From Candidatus Margulisiibacteriota bacterium (GTDB lineage Bacteria > Margulisbacteria > WOR-1 > O2-12-FULL-45-9): a stretch of 5,744 nt of DNA. Each line of letters starts with the position of its first letter. The stretch's first letter is position 1. This document shows positions 1-5,710 of the stretch, piece by piece. The notes beneath the pieces were generated by a model. The model worked only from the letters and a program-made list of their open reading frames with translations. It made no database searches and was not told where the DNA came from. A program made the position numbers and the translations under genes. The DNA lies in contig JASEHX010000086.1 of assembly GCA_030018645.1 (NCBI GenBank), positions 1 to 5,744 on the forward strand. The letters are read 5' to 3'.

Positions 1-48
1 GATTAAGATTCTTTTGGCTAAGTCCATTTTCCCCTCATTAAAATTTAA

Positions 49-210
49 TGGTACTTATGGTTTTTTGTCCTTTTCCCCTATCTCTTCTTTGACCAATTTC
101 TTTTTTGGGATGCGGCCGGCCATTACTTTTCGGTCTGGTTTATTAAAACTTACTCTTTCCCTTTCCCGGGCGGCTGGAACCCGTTTTTTTACTGCGGTTT
201 CCCGCAAGAT
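49..210 (+). pseudogene. In-frame upstream extension of the GT-C-like gene without a usable start
   Basis: Read in the frame of the 211-2016 gene, codons 49-210 are open and encode convincing family sequence: a hydrophobic stretch (VLFPYLFFDQFLFW) followed by WDAAGHYFSVWFIKTY and FPFPGGWNPFFYCG. The Asp/His-bearing first loop is the characteristic part of GT-C-like proteins. The frame is closed by TAA at 46-48 and holds no ATG, GTG or TTG. A run of six T at 61-66 is the likely cause. One extra T joins the open frame coming from the window's left edge (codons from position 2). One T fewer joins ATG 48. The choices are sequencing error, true frameshift mutation, or -1 slippage on TTTTTTG (61-67). 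Confidence 0.6.
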
Positions 211-2016
211 ATGTTCTATGGACCCCTTTACCATTATGTTATCGCCTTATTGGGGTTCCCTTTGGGGCTCGCGCCGGCTTTTAAATTGATTACGGTTTTA
301 AGCGCTGCCAGCCTGCCGTTTTGCCTCTACTACCTGGCTCGCAAATTTAAATTCTCATCCTCTGAATCCGCCGTTATTGCATTTTTAACTATGCTCCCCA
401 TTGCCGGACTGAATTTGGCCTGCGGCGGGACATTCTTTTCGCTTTTTATCGTCGGGCTGGGGACCAATGCCCTAGCTTTGCCTCTTTTTCTAATTTACAT
501 TGGCAAGCTAAAGGAAGAAGTTGACCGCATTAAAGAAGGAAAAGCTGCCGACTTTACTCCCGCCGGATACATTTTCTTAACCATTCTTGCTGTCGCCATT
601 GCCTTATCACAGTTTGTAGTAACCTTTGCCACAATCATGGCAGCAGCCATCATTATCCTCAATTCCTTTTCAAAACCAATCTATCTTTTTGCCGCCAAGC
701 ATGCCGCCATTGTCTTTTTGATTTGCAGTTTCTTTTACCTGCCCATCGCGGCCTACTCAAAATATATTGAAGATGCCGGGACTATTCTATCAATGGGTTT
801 TTTTCTAACCATTCCCATGCTTCTCTTAATTTTGCTGGGCGGAGTTGCCAGCATCTTAGACAAAGACCCGCGCTTCGATCGGACGTTTTTCATGCTGATT
901 GCCTTTTTTTCTGTCGCCTTATTCCTCGATTTTGGACAGGTCGGCCTGCCCATGCATGCCTACCGTTTTGTCATTTTTTTCCTGCTTTTTGCCATGATGC
1001 TGCCGGTCAAGCTGGTCATAAATAATCTTGGCAATTGGAAAATTAAAGGTGTCTTGCTGTTTTGCTTCATTTTTCTGTTAGGCTGGCAGTTTAAAGTCCT
1101 GTTGCTGCAAAACCCGCGCACAGAAATAAATTATAATCGCCTATTCTTGTATAACACCTACCGCGATGCCGCCCCTCAATATCCCGCTAATTTTAATTTA
1201 GATAAATTAGACGGCCGCGTTCTGCTTTTGGATGCTCCAAACCGTCTCGCTCCCCGCGCCACCGAACATTTGCTGGCCTGGAAAACCAATAATTATTTTT
1301 TGATCGGCATGTTTGGGGACAACAAGAATTCGCGTTATCTTTATTCGCTTCCTGCCAAGACGCTTGGTTTGTTTGCCAGCCCCCCTCCCTCCAACCCCAC
1401 CCAACAAGCCAGCTATTGGTGGCAGGCGCAAAACTTGGGTAAATTACTCAAGCTGTTTCAAATAAATTATATTTTAAGTGAATCGCCGATCCGCAATCCC
1501 CGTTTGATCAAGCGCGTACCCGTGCGGCTGGATCGCCCACCCTATTATTTATACCAAATTGGGAATAACAAATCGGCCGAATTGCTGGCTTACAAGCCCT
1601 ACTGCGCTGAAGATAATTGGCCGGCACTGGTTTATAATTGGTGCCAAAGCCCGGACCCCCGGCTATTGGTAAAGGCCAAATCTTTACCGGACCAAGTTGC
1701 CGCCGCAGGTGATCATATCAAAATCGTTGAAGAAAAGATCTCCCCTGCCCGTTTCAAATTTAAAGTTACAGCTAAACAACCCGTTCCCATCTTGGTGCGG
1801 GTCTCCTATTTCCCGGGCTGGAGAGCCAGTGTAAATGGGAAGCCGACCAAAATTTACCAAGCTGCCCCCGCGCTAATGTTAATATACGGCCAAGGAGACA
1901 TTATCTTGGAGTATCGGCCGACCATGGTTAATTACCTGTCTTACTTGATGGTAATAATCGGCCTCGTCTTCTTTATTGTTGATTGGCGCAGTAAACTTAA
2001 GTTTTTTATTGCTTGA
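211..2016 (+). CDS. Multi-pass membrane protein, GT-C-like (PTPS-related/YfhO-like), N-terminus incomplete as called
   Basis: This is probably a polytopic membrane glycosyltransferase or related envelope protein that uses a lipid-linked sugar donor; the substrate cannot be told. Numbering from Met211, about ten hydrophobic segments fill residues 8-296. A soluble, probably extracytoplasmic region follows (about 300-570), then a last membrane helix at about 575-590 and a basic tail. The C-terminal motif around residues 531-540 (SYFPGWRASVNGK) is typical of the end of YfhO-like proteins. The N-terminal GPLYHYVIALLGFPLG and the sequence just before it (WNPFFYCGFPQDMFYG) match the first loop of the PTPS-related (PF10131-like) membrane family. 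ATG 211 is the first possible start in this frame, yet the family signature begins upstream, so the real protein is longer (see 49-210). The stop codon overlaps the promoter of the next gene. The fold assignment is fairly secure; the function is an inference. Confidence 0.72.
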   Translation: MFYGPLYHYVIALLGFPLGLAPAFKLITVLSAASLPFCLYYLARKFKFSSSESAVIAFLTMLPIAGLNLACGGTFFSLFIVGLGTNALALPLFLIYIGKLKEEVDRIKEGKAADFTPAGYIFLTILAVAIALSQFVVTFATIMAAAIIILNSFSKPIYLFAAKHAAIVFLICSFFYLPIAAYSKYIEDAGTILSMGFFLTIPMLLLILLGGVASILDKDPRFDRTFFMLIAFFSVALFLDFGQVGLPMHAYRFVIFFLLFAMMLPVKLVINNLGNWKIKGVLLFCFIFLLGWQFKVLLLQNPRTEINYNRLFLYNTYRDAAPQYPANFNLDKLDGRVLLLDAPNRLAPRATEHLLAWKTNNYFLIGMFGDNKNSRYLYSLPAKTLGLFASPPPSNPTQQASYWWQAQNLGKLLKLFQINYILSESPIRNPRLIKRVPVRLDRPPYYLYQIGNNKSAELLAYKPYCAEDNWPALVYNWCQSPDPRLLVKAKSLPDQVAAAGDHIKIVEEKISPARFKFKVTAKQPVPILVRVSYFPGWRASVNGKPTKIYQAAPALMLIYGQGDIILEYRPTMVNYLSYLMVIIGLVFFIVDWRSKLKFFIA

Positions 2017-2041
2017 CAAATATTTTAGCCGCGCTCATAAT
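2013..2041 (+). promoter_or_regulatory. Sigma-70-type promoter for the Thr/PSG-repeat surface protein
   Basis: A perfect -35 hexamer TTGACA (2013-2018) and a -10 hexamer CATAAT (2036-2041, five of six consensus) are separated by exactly 17 bases. The -35 box contains the TGA stop (2014-2016) of the upstream membrane-protein gene. Transcription would begin near 2048, giving a leader of about 29 bases before ATG 2077. The match to consensus is visible directly; activity is inferred. Confidence 0.75.
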
Positions 2042-2063
2042 TTTCCCAGACCATGAAAAAAAC

Positions 2064-2071
2064 AGGGGGAG
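2064..2071 (+). promoter_or_regulatory. Shine-Dalgarno sequence that fixes the start at ATG 2077
   Basis: AGGGGGAG lies 5 bases before ATG 2077. An in-frame ATG at 2053 has no such sequence, would sit only about 5 bases from the predicted transcription start, and would add eight residues in front of a normal basic/hydrophobic export signal. ATG 2077 is therefore preferred. Confidence 0.75.
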
Positions 2072-2076
2072 CAAAC

Positions 2077-3702
2077 ATGAAATTACACCGGAACCATTTT
2101 ATTGCCATCGTTGTTGCGGTTGTTGTCATTCTCGGATTAGTCGTCATATTCAACTATAGCTGCGGCCAGTCGCCCAGCGGGGTCGAGACCACCACCACAA
2201 CTACCAGCACAACGACTACCACCGCTGTACAGGGCGCCACTATTTCTGGGGTAGTAATGGTCCCGGCCTCTTCGGTAGCCGGGGCGTTTCGGGTATCTTC
2301 GGTCCGAGCGGCTGAAACTGCCGATGACGGCGTATCTGATACGCCTCTCGGCGGAGCAACGGTAGTTGCGGTAGATCCAGTAACTAACGCACAGCTTTCC
2401 GGGTTTTCCGCCACCACTGATGATGATGGCGTTTTTACTGGGACCGCTGCAAATTTGCCGCCCGGTGAAGTACTTTTCCGTGCCACCAAAAGCCGAAACG
2501 GCGCCACGGTCATGGTAGAAACTTTGAGCGCCACCAATACGGTTATCTCGGTCAACGCCGGTTCAACGCTAGCTACCACGAGACTGATGGAAGAAGTGCT
2601 AAAAAAGACGGCTGATCTGCCCGCTAAAGCTACTTCGCTTTCAGACGCAGAAAAAGAGCAATTGCGTTCCCAAATGGAAGCCATGTTTAGCGGTATTAGG
2701 AGCGGGATCGGGGCCATCTCCCCGTCTAACGCGCCCAATTTAGCCGTTTCCGGCTTGAGCGGGCTTTCTGGAGCGGCGCTTCAGCAGCGCTTTAATCAGG
2801 CGCTTTCCGGCATCGCCGCGGTAGAATTTACCCCGCCGTCCAACTGGTCACAGCAAACCAGCGGGCTATACGACGCGGCAACCGCATTAGTCAATACTGG
2901 CCAGTATTCATCGGGGCTCACTATGCCGACAGATGCTTTTCCAAGTTTTGCGCCCCCGCCCTCCTTCCCCTTCCCGTCAGGCGTTATTTTTGAGGAACCC
3001 AGAAATGATGTCAGTTTTGCCAGTTTTGCCGCCACCTACTTTTCAGGGATCAAGAATGAAATGCGCAATCTTTCCGGAGTGACTTTCTACTGTCCCCTGC
3101 CCGATATTCTGGCCGGCCTGCTCCCTTCCGGTGCAGTATTCGGGAATGCGTCCTTCGTCGGCAGCGACTGGGCCGGATCGGGCAAACTGCCGCCCAGCGC
3201 GATTTTTTCAGGCATCCCTCCTTCTGCATTGCCAAGCGGCATGTATCTGTCGCCAGGATCGGATTTTACGGACATTTCATCCGACCAAAAAATTATTCCC
3301 TCTGGCCTAAATTTGGATAGTGGTTTTCTTGTGTCCACCGATTGGCGCTTTGGGGCTGACTACTCTCTGCCGGCAGATATTTCTTTTCAGTCTGGCTATG
3401 TCATGCCCAGCGGCATGCGTTTTGAGGCTGGATTTACCTTTCAAAGCGGCATGTTGTTTGATCCTTCATTTGTAATGCCAGCTTCAGGAGTATCTTATGG
3501 ATCCGGTTTCAATCCTTCTGGAAAAGTAAGCTTTTTCGAATCCGGCTGGCAGCGGCCCTCCGGTTGGACACCCCCCTCTGGCTGGCAAGATCCTTCCGGC
3601 TATCAACCTCCTCCCTCGGGGCAATCAACTACTACCACCACTTTCCATTTTACCCCTCCTCCCACCTATCAAGTCACCACCACCACTTATCCTCATTATT
3701 AA
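2077..3702 (+). CDS. Exported Thr-rich/PSG-repeat surface protein, 541 aa, function unknown
   Basis: I do not recognise a named family for the whole protein. It starts with a basic tip and a hydrophobic segment (about residues 8-25) ending at Cys29. The bases for lipidation are poor (NYSC rather than a canonical LxxC lipobox), so it may be a signal anchor or a lipoprotein. A Thr-rich linker follows (residues 38-49, broken by one Ser). Residues 54 to about 170 resemble a carboxypeptidase-regulatory/Ig-like beta-sandwich, with PLGGATVVAVDP and a TTDDDGVFTG turn. Residues 183-215 are a charged amphipathic helix. From about 280 to 516 there are about ten Pro-Ser-Gly motifs in a degenerate Phe/Met/Gly-rich repeat, tightening to near-tandem PSGW/PSGY units at 494-515. 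The tail has two more Thr clusters (518-522 and 534-537). It has its own promoter and terminator. It is likely an envelope-exposed structural or adhesive protein; that role is inferred. Confidence 0.8.
   Translation: MKLHRNHFIAIVVAVVVILGLVVIFNYSCGQSPSGVETTTTTTSTTTTTAVQGATISGVVMVPASSVAGAFRVSSVRAAETADDGVSDTPLGGATVVAVDPVTNAQLSGFSATTDDDGVFTGTAANLPPGEVLFRATKSRNGATVMVETLSATNTVISVNAGSTLATTRLMEEVLKKTADLPAKATSLSDAEKEQLRSQMEAMFSGIRSGIGAISPSNAPNLAVSGLSGLSGAALQQRFNQALSGIAAVEFTPPSNWSQQTSGLYDAATALVNTGQYSSGLTMPTDAFPSFAPPPSFPFPSGVIFEEPRNDVSFASFAATYFSGIKNEMRNLSGVTFYCPLPDILAGLLPSGAVFGNASFVGSDWAGSGKLPPSAIFSGIPPSALPSGMYLSPGSDFTDISSDQKIIPSGLNLDSGFLVSTDWRFGADYSLPADISFQSGYVMPSGMRFEAGFTFQSGMLFDPSFVMPASGVSYGSGFNPSGKVSFFESGWQRPSGWTPPSGWQDPSGYQPPPSGQSTTTTTFHFTPPPTYQVTTTTYPHY
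3557..3625 (+). repeat. Near-tandem PSG(W/Y) codon repeats at the end of the surface protein
   Basis: Within residues 494-515 the motif Pro-Ser-Gly followed by Trp, Tyr or Gln recurs four times at a spacing of six or seven residues. The Ser and Gly codons differ between copies (tcc/tct/tcg; ggt/ggc/ggg), so the repetition is older than the DNA identity or is kept by selection on the protein. It merges upstream into the looser 10-13-residue pattern. Confidence 0.6.
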
Positions 3703-3707
3703 TATTT

Positions 3708-3747
3708 AACGCGGGTTCTCTTAAAGGGCCCGCGTTGTCTATTTTTT
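3708..3747 (+). terminator. Rho-independent terminator after the surface protein
   Basis: The perfect 8-bp arms AACGCGGG (3708-3715) and CCCGCGTT (3729-3736) enclose a 13-base loop and are followed after five bases by a run of six T (3742-3747). It begins 6 bases after the TAA stop, so it closes the single-gene unit that opens with the promoter at 2013. Confidence 0.85.
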
Positions 3748-3854
3748 GACATCTGCCTGTCGGATTCTCGACACTTACTGCTATTTTGAGCATGGTTAGC
3801 CGCCGGAAAACCTGGTAATAACATTGCTTGTCTTCTTTTGTCGCTAATTTCGCG
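3748..3854. other. Short spacer between terminator and cassette, no gene seen
   Basis: About 107 bases hold no convincing gene. A TTGACA hexamer at 3746-3751 overlaps the terminator T-run but has no -10 box at a suitable distance. ATG 3792 opens only eight codons (MVSRRKTW) before two stops in tandem. The start of an ATPase of the PilB type could look like this, but the match is too short to prove. Confidence 0.5.
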
Positions 3855-3935
3855 AATCTTATCTCGTATCACTGATCACGAATCAATGCGAATGAGAGGT
3901 CACGAATTTGGTCACAAATTGGTCGAATTAACACA
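3855..3935. repeat. Left inverted repeat arm with spaced cgaat/caaat units
   Basis: CGAAT or CAAAT units begin at 3853, 3879, 3889, 3903, 3915, 3924 and 3934, mostly 9-14 bases apart and therefore near one helical turn. The 12- and 9-base steps between the units at 3903, 3915 and 3924 are mirrored exactly in the right arm. The arm lies directly before the Shine-Dalgarno sequence of the cassette gene and would be transcribed as leader or act as a protein-binding array. Confidence 0.6.
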
Positions 3936-3941
3936 AATTTT

Positions 3942-3948
3942 GGAAGGG
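3942..3948 (+). promoter_or_regulatory. Shine-Dalgarno sequence of the GxxExxY gene
   Basis: GGAAGGG ends 4 bases before ATG 3953. The spacing is a little short but the match is good, which supports ATG 3953 as the start, just inside the left inverted repeat. Confidence 0.6.
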
Positions 3949-3952
3949 CAAA

Positions 3953-4435
3953 ATGACTGAAATTATTCATAAAGAGTTGAGTTATAAGATTATTGGGATT
4001 CTTTACGATGTTTACAACAGTTTGGGGGCCGGCTATCAAGAAAAATACTACCAAAAGGCCATAAAAATTGTTTTTGATAAAGAAAAAATCCCATACCTTG
4101 AACAGGTCCGTGCTGACTTAGATGTTAGAGGCATAAATATCGGACGCTATTACATTGATTTTGTAGTTAATCATAAAATCGTCCTTGAACTTAAAGCTAC
4201 AACCAATTTCTCAAAAAGAGACATACAACAAGTTCTAGGGTATTTGCGAAAAAGCGGCCTTGAGCTTGGAATTTTAGCTAGTTTTGCACCTGGAGGATTG
4301 AAATTCAAACGTATATTAAAGGGCAGGACTGAATCAAATAATACTCCTTCCGCTTTCGCGATAAATTCGAAAAATTCGGAGACCAATTCGAGACCTTTCC
4401 CATTTGAGAATATTAGTGACTATGATAAGAGATAA
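3953..4435 (+). CDS. GxxExxY protein (PDDEXK_3-type), with a non-family tail
   Basis: The signature that names the family is visible: Gly27-x-x-Glu30-x-x-Tyr33 in LGAGYQEKYYQKAI. It is followed by a PD-(D/E)xK nuclease-like core with Asp69 (YYIDFVV), Glu79 and Lys81 (VLELKA), then Gln93/Gln94 and GYLRKSG, matching the usual helix after the core. Members of this family (PF13366/TIGR04256) are small, about 125-130 aa, and of unknown function; nuclease activity is assumed from the fold. The family part ends near residue 124 (FKRILKG). The remaining 36 residues are low-complexity, Ser/Asn-rich and mostly encoded by the right inverted repeat, so they are probably not a conserved domain. The gene overlaps the ATPase frame by 14 bases. 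The identity is secure; the role is unknown. Confidence 0.88.
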   Translation: MTEIIHKELSYKIIGILYDVYNSLGAGYQEKYYQKAIKIVFDKEKIPYLEQVRADLDVRGINIGRYYIDFVVNHKIVLELKATTNFSKRDIQQVLGYLRKSGLELGILASFAPGGLKFKRILKGRTESNNTPSAFAINSKNSETNSRPFPFENISDYDKR

Positions 4436-4439
4436 AATT
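4355..4439. repeat. Right inverted repeat arm, overlapping the 3' end of the GxxExxY gene
   Basis: AATTCG units (the complement of CGAATT) begin at 4364, 4373 and 4385, at steps of 9 and 12 that mirror the left arm. The outer part 4412-4439 pairs with 3855-3883 at roughly three in four positions. The arm encodes the last two dozen residues of the GxxExxY protein and the first codons of the downstream ATPase reading frame. A further AATTCG at 4445 suggests that the arm may extend to about 4454. Confidence 0.6.
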
Positions 4440-5459
4440 AATATAATTCGTGAAGAGTCCTCTAGTAGCACACCAGCCCTGTTAAACGAGATCCTAAATA
4501 AAGCCGTTGCTCTTAATGCATCAGACATTCATCTAGAGCCGCGAGAAAACTATTTGCGAACCCGCTTCCGCGTTGATGGTCTCCTCCAAAACGGCCCTTC
4601 GATCCATAAAGCCAAATATGCTTCTTTGCTCTCCCGGATTAAAGTGATGGTGAACCTGGATATTGCCGAGAGCCGCCAGCCGCAGGACGGCCGGACCAAT
4701 ATAACCATTGATAAATTGACTTTTGATGTTAGGGTTTCAACTATTCCAACCATTCACGGCGAAAAAGCGGTCCTGCGCTTGCTTAACCGCCAGCATGCCG
4801 CGCTGAAAATTGATGAGTTGGGGATGGAGCCGCCCGATTTGGAAATTTATAAAAAGATCATCTCTAAAAAAACCGGAATCGTATTAGTAACCGGCCCTAC
4901 CGGCTCCGGTAAGACCACAACATTATACGCCACCTTATCTTATCTTAACTCTAAAGAGATAAATATCTCTACTATCGAAGATCCGGTGGAATATCAATTA
5001 CCAGCCATTAACCAAATCCAAATCAATCCTAAAGCCGGATTAACTTTTGCGCGAGGACTGCGCTCCCTTCTCCGCCAGGACCCAGACATTATCATGGTGG
5101 GAGAAATCCGCGACCTGGAAACGGCCAAAATTGCCCTGCAGGCCGCGCTGACCGGTCACCTAGTCTTTTCGACCCTGCACACCAATGATGCTCCGTCCGC
5201 CATTGCACGGCTGATGGATATTGGGATTGAGAAATATTTGATTGACGCTTCTGTCCTTGGCGTGGTCGGCCAGCGCTTGGTAAGAAAAAAAACAGACAAC
5301 GGTTACCAAGGAAGGATTGGGGTTTATGAGGTTATGTGCGGCTGTTCACCCCCGCCAGGGATGCGAACCATGGCACAAAATGGGCAGTTAAAAGTTGAAC
5401 AGGGATTGACAACCAGGGAAGAGTTAGCTCGAGTGCTCTACTTAGACACCCCCATGTGA
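4422..5459 (+). CDS. Truncated GspE/PilB-type secretion/pilus ATPase, possibly a remnant
   Basis: This belongs to the type II secretion/type IV pilus assembly ATPase family, which forms cytoplasmic hexamers that power pilin polymerisation. From ATG 4422 (345 aa) it shows, in order: ASDIHLEP (33-40) and RVSTIPTIHGEKAVLRLL of the N2E domain; Walker A GPTGSGKTT (158-166, Lys164); the Asp box STIEDPVEY (183-191); Walker B QDPDIIMVGEIRD (219-231, Glu228); and the His box TGHLVFSTLHTND (244-256). Full-length relatives are about 560 aa. The N-terminal MshEN/N1E domain is missing, and recognisable homology begins only near codon 4468, just past the right inverted repeat. The C-terminal region is also cut: RLVRK (285-289) passes straight to GYQGRIGVYE (294-303) without the two CxxC pairs, and GVYEVM to GMRTM with only CGCSPPP between. 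All core nucleotide-binding motifs are intact. It may be a decaying gene or a shortened ATPase; no strong Shine-Dalgarno precedes ATG 4422. Confidence 0.8.
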   Translation: MIRDKINIIREESSSSTPALLNEILNKAVALNASDIHLEPRENYLRTRFRVDGLLQNGPSIHKAKYASLLSRIKVMVNLDIAESRQPQDGRTNITIDKLTFDVRVSTIPTIHGEKAVLRLLNRQHAALKIDELGMEPPDLEIYKKIISKKTGIVLVTGPTGSGKTTTLYATLSYLNSKEINISTIEDPVEYQLPAINQIQINPKAGLTFARGLRSLLRQDPDIIMVGEIRDLETAKIALQAALTGHLVFSTLHTNDAPSAIARLMDIGIEKYLIDASVLGVVGQRLVRKKTDNGYQGRIGVYEVMCGCSPPPGMRTMAQNGQLKVEQGLTTREELARVLYLDTPM

Positions 5460-5689
5460 GACAACAAAGAAATAGCCAGGGCTTTAATGTGTTGGAACAA
5501 CGATTTCATGACATTAGTTTCAATTAAAGCTAAACAGCGCGGGCATTTTTCGCAAATTTTAAACTGCATCTTCTGTGTATTGCACACCGCATCCGGATAA
5601 TATATGCATTTCCTATACCCGCCCTTGGGAGCTTTTAACTCCTGCGCGCTGATTAATTTTTCGGCCTCTTCGATTTTATTAATTTGCAT
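5438..5689 (-). CDS. Small cysteine-rich protein, 83 aa, unknown function
   Basis: No known family is recognised. The protein has a charged N-terminal helix (IEEAEKLISAQELKA), then five cysteines in a compact arrangement: Cys28-x7-Cys36-x9-Cys46-x2-Cys49-x2-Cys52 (KCIYYPDAVC, ICEKCPRCLALIE). A hydrophobic/amphipathic C-terminal helix follows (about 60-78). The cysteine spacing suggests zinc or iron-sulphur binding, which is inferred. The start is supported by TAAGGA (complement of 5695-5700) 5 bases before the ATG. Its 3' end overlaps the 3' end of the ATPase by 22 bases, tail to tail. The patterned cysteines and good ribosome binding site argue that it is real and not a shadow of the other strand. 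Confidence 0.65.
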   Translation of the reverse strand: MQINKIEEAEKLISAQELKAPKGGYRKCIYYPDAVCNTQKMQFKICEKCPRCLALIETNVMKSLFQHIKALAISLLSHMGVSK

Positions 5690-5694
5690 AATTA

Positions 5695-5700
5695 TCCTTA
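5695..5700 (-). promoter_or_regulatory. Shine-Dalgarno sequence of the small cysteine-rich gene
   Basis: On the minus strand TAAGGA lies 5 bases before the ATG at 5689-5687. It decides the start and is the main reason beyond the cysteine pattern for calling the gene. Confidence 0.6.
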
Positions 5701-5710
5701 TCCCTCACCC

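Larger units (their letters stand above)
3855..4439 (+). mobile_element. Putative GxxExxY cassette bounded by long imperfect inverted repeats
   Basis: One small gene is enclosed between two arms that align as inverted repeats over about 80 bases each. The best outer part pairs 3855-3883 with the complement of 4412-4439: AATCTTATCTC against AATTTTATCTC, then TATCA, then TCAC and AAT. Deeper parts share AGGTC(A/T)CGAATT and TCGAATT blocks. Weaker similarity may continue outward to about 3838 and 4454. No transposase is present, so movement would need to be passive or supplied in trans. The structure is visible; mobility is inferred from it and from the multicopy habit of GxxExxY genes in some genomes. 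Confidence 0.55.

Noticed and set aside
14..289. Frame-2 reading 14-289 as a separate gene
   Set aside because: After position 67 it runs out of phase with the clear membrane-protein sequence. Only its first part may matter, as the upstream piece of the frame-broken gene.
2053..2076. ATG 2053 as start of the surface protein
   Set aside because: There is no ribosome binding site and it sits too close to the predicted transcription start, while ATG 2077 has AGGGGGAG at good spacing.
2154..2738. Long minus-strand open frame of 194 codons
   Set aside because: It lies wholly antisense to the Thr-rich and beta-sandwich part of the surface protein. Its Val-rich stretch is just the complement of the Thr codons, and it has no family features.
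3746..3790. Second TTGACA promoter after the terminator
   Set aside because: No acceptable -10 box lies 16-18 bases away; the nearest T/A-rich hexamer is about 30 bases downstream.
4404..4421. TTG 4404 as start of the ATPase
   Set aside because: It is a rare start without a Shine-Dalgarno sequence and adds only repeat-encoded residues; ATG 4422 is simpler.
3838..4461. Target-site duplication flanking the cassette (gtcttct / gtcctct)
   Set aside because: The match is imperfect, short and in low-complexity C/T sequence; the exact ends of the cassette are not fixed well enough to claim it.
5345..5385. tRNA T-arm-like sequence (complement GGTTCGCATCCC)
   Set aside because: The flanking bases cannot form a T stem, acceptor stem or anticodon arm, and the bases encode the conserved GMRTM of the ATPase.
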